Both the position numbers and the translations under genes were made by a program. A stretch of 64,000 bases of DNA from Bimastos eiseni (Eukaryota; Annelida; Clitellata; Crassiclitellata; Lumbricidae), in contig OY365806.1 of NCBI GenBank assembly GCA_959347315.1, positions 50,699,068 through 50,763,067 of the forward strand. Reading direction: 5' to 3'. Positions within the stretch are counted from its first letter, which is position 1; each line of letters opens with the position of its first letter. A model generated the notes under the pieces. The model was not told where the DNA came from. It saw only the letters and a list, made by a program, of their open reading frames with translations, and did not search any database. This document shows, in pieces, positions 59,677 through 64,000 of this stretch.

Positions 59677-59778
59677 ATGAAACTCCCAGAACTGAAATCG
59701 CTAATGAAGGAACATGGGCTAGTAGGCTCGAGTTATATGAAAAAAGCTGAAATTATAAGTGTACTCGTCGAGAAATAA
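59677..59778 (+). CDS. SAP/Rho-N-like mini-protein (33 aa)
   Basis: The small frame starts MKLPELKSLMKEHGLVG and continues with a KKAEIISVL helix. The two-helix pattern with LK-LM-EHGL---KKAEII--L resembles SAP or Rho-N nucleic-acid-binding motifs. Intact, between the major capsid gene and the next small ORF. Because it is so short, chance openness cannot be excluded. Confidence 0.55.
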   Translation: MKLPELKSLMKEHGLVGSSYMKKAEIISVLVEK

Positions 59779-59790
59779 ATAATTCCAGAG

Positions 59791-60039
59791 ATGAAGAAAC
59801 CAGTGAAAGAGCAAAAGGAGATCGATCCAAGGTACACGTATCTTAGAGAAATAAGAAGGAATCCAATAGCTGTTGATATCTTAAACTTGGAAACGGGTGA
59901 AGTTGTAGAGTATCCAGCATTGTTCAAAGCGGCAAGAGCACATAAGACAATCGGTAAAATTATAAAGAACTTTGATGGTAGAGTATGGAGAAAAAATATG
60001 ATATTAAGATCCAATCTAAATATAATAAATAATATTTAA
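59791..60039 (+). CDS. NUMOD1-like putative DNA-binding protein (82 aa)
   Basis: Intact frame with NPIAVDILNLETGEVVEYPA followed by LFKAARAHKTIGKIIKNFDG and GRVWRKNMIL. The pattern, a beta strand with TGE then a helix-turn-helix, resembles NUMOD1-type DNA-binding modules seen with homing endonucleases and in large DNA viruses. No nuclease domain is attached. It starts 12 bp after the SAP-like ORF. Confidence 0.6.
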   Translation: MKKPVKEQKEIDPRYTYLREIRRNPIAVDILNLETGEVVEYPALFKAARAHKTIGKIIKNFDGRVWRKNMILRSNLNIINNI

Positions 60040-60042
60040 AAT

Positions 60043-60351
60043 ACGAAATTTTTAGATTTCGAAACTTTAGAAGATGTTGTTTACACAGTCAAAACGAAGC
60101 AGTATCTATACGGCACGGTAGGTTATTTCTTCCTAATTACAATAGAGGCACCGGACGGGACAGAGCATTACATGAGCGTATTCGATTGGCCATTGCATGA
60201 CAAGTTGGAAAAGAACATCCTACACAAGACATTTGCTTTCATGAAAACGAGGATAGAAACGGAACCAGAATACATCATACCGTATATCGTGGTATCTGGA
60301 GATAACGAAGTTGTTGAAGTAGTTCAAATTTTCAATGAGAATAGTCATTGA
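60043..60351 (+). pseudogene. Unknown Maverick ORF, 102 codons, start codon apparently lost (ACG)
   Basis: An open frame from 60043 to TGA at 60349 with no ATG at its 5' end. The first sense codon after TATTTAAAAT is ACG, in the place where other genes of the element have ATG. The protein is acidic-aromatic (KQYLYGTVGYFFLITIEAP, MSVFDWPLHDKLEKN). I do not recognise a family. Confidence 0.5.
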
Positions 60352-60359
60352 AAATCTTA

Positions 60360-61510
60360 GTCATCGTACACGAATAACTGCATCACGCTTAATTCAGGCT
60401 TGCCGGGTTCAGCTTGTTTACAGTACAACATGTACGATGTGTTTTTTCCTACGGAATCGATTAAAAATTCTTGATAAGTATTTTCTAAGTAAGTAGGATT
60501 AGGTGCAGTGTATAAAATATTCCAACTTCCTGAGTTGTTGGCTCCTTCTATCCTCCAATCATAATCCTTTCGGAGGATTTATTCCTTCCTTTCAATCCAA
60601 TCTTCCAGATTCTTACAGCTGTTGGACACTTGATAGTTAAAAGAATTGACTGTTGACGTTAGACACCCATTCACCTTCGTCTTTGAACGCATTGAAGGCT
60701 TTGTTATTTTGAAATTCAGAAGTGGCGCTCGCTTCAAAACCATAATTACTAGTATTCGAAGTTAATCTAGGAACGTAACTGACATGACATTTTCTTCCGA
60801 GTGTGATATCAGTAAGAGTAGGAATCCACTGTAACAACCCAATACCCGTCCATTCCGCCCCATCGCTCGTGGATATAATATAAAATCGCCAGTAAACATA
60901 ATTAAACGATGCTGGAAATGTAAAATTGTTCAAAACTCCTGCATCGAGGACATCCGTTTTAGGACTTAGACTTTCCATCTAGTAATACGTGTGTTTAATA
61001 CTGCACTAGCAATGATGTAGAAACCCAACATAGACAAAGGAACGGGATATTTAATCTGTAACCAAACATCAGTTACTGTATCGGCTGTCCAACATTCGGG
61101 GGCATGACAAGCATTTTGAAGCGCTTTCCACGGTTCAAAGTTATACCCAGCCGCTAAGCGATATTCGCTAGCAATAGCTTCGTAAGTAAACCGTTTATCG
61201 TCGTTACATTCGAAGTCATAGTAGGTGCTGCAGTCACGTATAGTCTCGCGTTATCAGTGTTATTCGTTTTCATTTGGCTGACTAGAGTTTCGACTTGACC
61301 AAAACTCGCGGCCTGGCTAGCTAAGACTGGTGGATTAATGTTAGTCGGTAGACCTTTTATCATATTACGATTCATATTTAAATCACCATCCATATCGTTC
61401 GTTCCATCTCGTTTTAGAAAGGTATTACTCGCTTGGGATAGAGTAACACCTCCAGACACTATTCTTTGAGTTGATCCAGTATCAGTTCGTCCAAATTTAT
61501 CGACAAGCAT
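60360..61510 (-). pseudogene. Fibre-like protein with tandem discoidin (F5/8C)-like domains, frameshifted
   Basis: From ATG 61510 the N-terminal part is phage-fibre-like (TLSQASNTFLKRDGTNDMDG, NMNRNMIKGLP). After a frameshift near 61185 a first galactose-binding-like region follows (CHAPECWTADTVTDVWLQI, GFYIIA). Sequence near 60650-60720 (NNKAFNAFKDEGEWVSN) begins a second region that continues after further frame changes in 60430-60620 (DWRIEGANNSGSWNILYT), ending at about 60360. Such domains often bind surface glycans, so a host-attachment role is plausible but inferred. At least three frame changes make this copy non-functional. The ATG follows TATTTAAAAAC. Confidence 0.72.
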
Positions 61511-61532
61511 GTTTTTAAATAGGTGATATTAT

Positions 61533-61958
61533 TTAATGCAATTCGTTTATGACTTCTTTAAATTGACAACCATCGTTGATCGTCTTCTTCAGTACGTACA
61601 AACATAAATGACCGCAATACATTTGACCGTTGGGTTGTATTCGCTCACTATTGTAAAACAGCGGTCTTTGTATATATTTTATCAATTCTGTAGGAGGAGG
61701 CAGTCCATAGCTGTCGAAATAAATTTTATCATCAGCACGCTTGATCCAACACGTCCAATGCGTTCCTTAACCGTTAGAATCGTCTAGATTAAGGATGCCA
61801 CATTCGTTCGATCTCGGCCTCTTCGGCAACTCGTCTCTTAGAGAAACTCCTCTGAAATTATTTATATGTAATTTTCTCGCCTCTTCGATTAGAACCACAT
61901 TCGACAAAGCAATTTTAGGTAGCGTTACACCTTCGACATCGATTTGTTTAACACTCAT
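61533..61958 (-). pseudogene. Adenain-like maturation protease, one nonsense codon
   Basis: Cysteine protease of the adenovirus type that matures virions. The N-terminal half ends with RSNECGILNLDDSNG, then TAA at 61767-61769. The same frame continues with GTHWTCWIKRADDKIYF (catalytic His) and GQMYCGHLCLYVL (oxyanion Gln and catalytic Cys), ending at TAA 61533. Apart from the single stop the 141-residue protein looks whole. Its ATG overlaps the polymerase stop (ATGA). Confidence 0.9.
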
Positions 61959-64000
61959 TTTATATTTAGAGAATAATGTCCATATGCTAAAGTGTGAATG
62001 CCATCTTGCTGAATCACTCGTTTGTCATCATCGGCTAAGAGAGCCACCTTGTTGACTTCTTCGGTGTAGATATCGTGAAGATGCGGCCGAATGGCATTCA
62101 TCTTTCTCAATTGTTCTCTCTTGGTGAACAAGCCGTCATTGTAATCTGCGTGAGTGATTGATTTCTTAACGACATTCTTCCTGACACCTTTACATTTCTT
62201 GTGGTCTACTGCAGCCATCTTGTACGAATACAGTTTCGATCTTAAACCTACAAACTCTTCGATCTGTTTGCCAGCTGCTTCATCTTTGAAAATGCCAATG
62301 ACCTTTTTATTGATGCCAGTTTCTATACCAGAGGGGTGGTCTTTAGGACAGTCGCTAGTGTCGAACCTACTTCTAATGTCGGGAGCTATATCGGCGTAGA
62401 AGTCTTCGGTCTTAATTTCATAGGCTAAAGAATCTGTATATGTAAAAAGTAACTTTGCTCTATCTTTATACATTTTCTTGATGTAATTATAATGAAAATC
62501 GTACATCGTACTCATGTCTAAAATACGCATACCAAGATATAACAAGTTGCATGTTGTAGCATAGCTTCGTTCGTTTCATATGAATCGCAATGAGGTTTTC
62601 ATCAAAAATAGTTCGAGTGCCGTAATTGGTTCCTGCTGCTAGTCTTAGGGGTTGCTTTTCGCTGGAAACCAGTTTTATGTCTACGCGAGCCTCTATGTTT
62701 TAACATGTCTTGCCAAACTATTGTTCGTTAGTTTGAAAAAGTCTTTCTCGAAATCATTGGTGGCTCTGGTCCTTAAGTTGGTATTTAAATCGATATACTT
62801 TTTCAGCTAAGCACTTTCTTCAAATTTTAATCCACGATGAATTTTCGCTATCTTCAAGCCTAGGCTCTCATACAGTTTTAAATTTTCGTAGTGTGTTATG
62901 TACTTTAATTTATCACACAGGTTTGGTATAAGTTTTGGAACATCCGATTCTTTGACCTTAACACTCTCTGGAGCAAGAGGATAGTCGGTGTGAAGATCGT
63001 GCAAATCTCTCGGATATTCCAAGTCCACTTCCAATATACATGGTGTCGATCTCCAATTGTTTAGCTCATCATTACCCATCCACTGGAACCCATGAGCTGG
63101 TAGATTCTTACACATTGCCCATCCGTACAGGTTGTTCGCGTCTAAATAGGTTATAAATGTTGAAGGCTTGCTATCGTCAATCGATGGTATGCACTTATTG
63201 TTTACCTGTCCATAACGGTGCGAAATGGTGCTAACACCTCCCCTTATCCCATGCTTAACCATTAGTATCATATCATAGTCGCTCAACAACTCCAACTTTA
63301 CTCCTGTCAACTTCAAGGCAGCGTCCCAAGCAAGACCTGGTGAAGTATAATACCAGGCGGGATCTAGACCATAGTTCTCACTGCATACATTTCTAAAATC
63401 CTCAAATACATCAGCAAGCAGGAGAACATCACTCACGTTATATAAGTCGTAGTATTCTCTAAACGTTTTGAATCCGAATTCATTCCATACTATCTGTGCA
63501 TGGTTTTAGTCTTCGTCACTGATGCCAGAGTCGTTAAGTCTTGAATGGAATGCTGACTTTGGTAGTAGTTCTGTTTCGTTCAGTAGATCGACGGAATCAG
63601 CATAGTCGTAAGGATGGACACCTTATCTGAGTAGGAGGTCGAGCTGATTATCAGAATAGTGCTTGCTTAGATTCTTACACTGGTCCTTGCTCAGGTTCCT
63701 CGATAAAGCGTCAAGACTCGATGCCATAAATCTAAAACTATCGATGAAACGTAATTCTCGTTTAACCTGTACTTCCTTATTTTCTTTATTTACAACCTTA
63801 TCAACTACAACTTCTCTGCTAAATGAGATGTACTTTTCTTCGTTGCTAGGGATGCAGTTAATCTTTTCGTTATCATCACCTCGTAATTTCTTTACGAATA
63901 GATGGCTGTCACAACCGTATAGATTATGGAACAATACTGCGAAAAACTTGGGGACTTTATATTTTAGATTGCAGGTAGTATGAGCGGCGCATCTAAATTT
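61955..64000 (-). pseudogene. Protein-primed DNA polymerase B, partial (5' end outside window), broken
   Basis: The largest Maverick gene, which replicates the element. Visible motifs from 64,000 downward: an exonuclease block FHNLYGCDSHLFVKKL, the palm entry SDVLLLADVFEDF, KHGIRGGVS, motif A TYLDANNLYGWAM, and motif C LLFTYTDSLAYEI. Breaks: in-frame stops at 63623-63625, 63506-63508 and 62807-62809, a frame change near 62700 and another near 62550. In motif C the first Asp of the usual DTDS is Tyr (codon at 62438-62440). It ends at TGA 61955, overlapping the protease ATG. Confidence 0.93.

Larger units (their letters stand above)
54800..64000. mobile_element. Maverick/Polinton (adintovirus-type) element, right end outside window
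   Basis: A contiguous viral-like gene block: integrase, zinc-ribbon/PLA2, packaging ATPase, minor capsid, major capsid, two small ORFs, fibre-like protein, adenain-type protease and protein-primed DNA polymerase B. This set defines Maverick/Polinton elements. The left boundary is not exact. The region 54.8-55.27 kb has no genes but has internal direct repeats, as expected of a terminal inverted repeat, and it cannot be confirmed because the partner terminus is beyond 64,000. Most genes carry stops or frameshifts, so the copy is inactive. Confidence 0.93.

Overview
The window is animal nuclear DNA, AT-rich, with GT-AG introns and dense repeats. It suggests a marine invertebrate, possibly an echinoderm or another early-branching deuterostome, but nothing here fixes the species. 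Three multi-exon host genes can be assembled with consistent intron phases, and the last 9 kb is part of a large integrated virus-like transposon (Maverick/Polinton, also called adintovirus).

Region 1 (about 0.75-14.85 kb, minus strand) is the 5' two-thirds of a TAX1BP1-like autophagy-receptor gene: an N-terminal SKICH domain followed by coiled-coil exons. The zinc-finger 3' end lies beyond position 1. Its introns hold a 3.3-kb 20-bp minisatellite with higher-order structure, a DNA transposon with long inverted repeats, a hAT-type MITE with a perfect 8-bp target duplication, and two TTAA-bounded piggyBac-like MITEs.

Region 2 (about 14.9-31.0 kb) has no gene I can support. It holds degraded CR1/Jockey-group LINE fragments, tRNA-derived SINEs, minisatellites, a 62-bp perfect palindrome, and another hAT-type element.

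Region 3 (31.1-43.6 kb, plus strand) is a complete ten-exon organic anion transporter gene (SLCO/OATP, SLCO4-like). The exons join to 719 codons with every phase matching.

Region 4 (46.4-54.3 kb, plus strand) is an EFHC1-like ciliary gene. Eight exons cover all three DM10 domains (about 531 residues). The EF-hand end is not found before the transposon begins. A partial X-box (RFX site) lies about 120 bp upstream of the ATG.

Region 5 (about 54.8-64.0 kb, running off the end) is a Maverick/Polinton. It encodes a zinc-ribbon plus phospholipase A2-like protein coupled to a chromodomain integrase, a packaging ATPase, minor and major capsid proteins, two small nucleic-acid-binding-type ORFs, a discoidin-bearing fibre-like protein, an adenain-like protease and a protein-primed DNA polymerase B. 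Most genes carry stops or frameshifts, so this copy is decaying. Two things stand out. Most of its genes share an AT-rich motif (about TATTTAAAA) directly against the start codon on both strands. The integrase frame has no ATG before its catalytic core and is entered from the phospholipase frame at a canonical -1 slippery heptamer.
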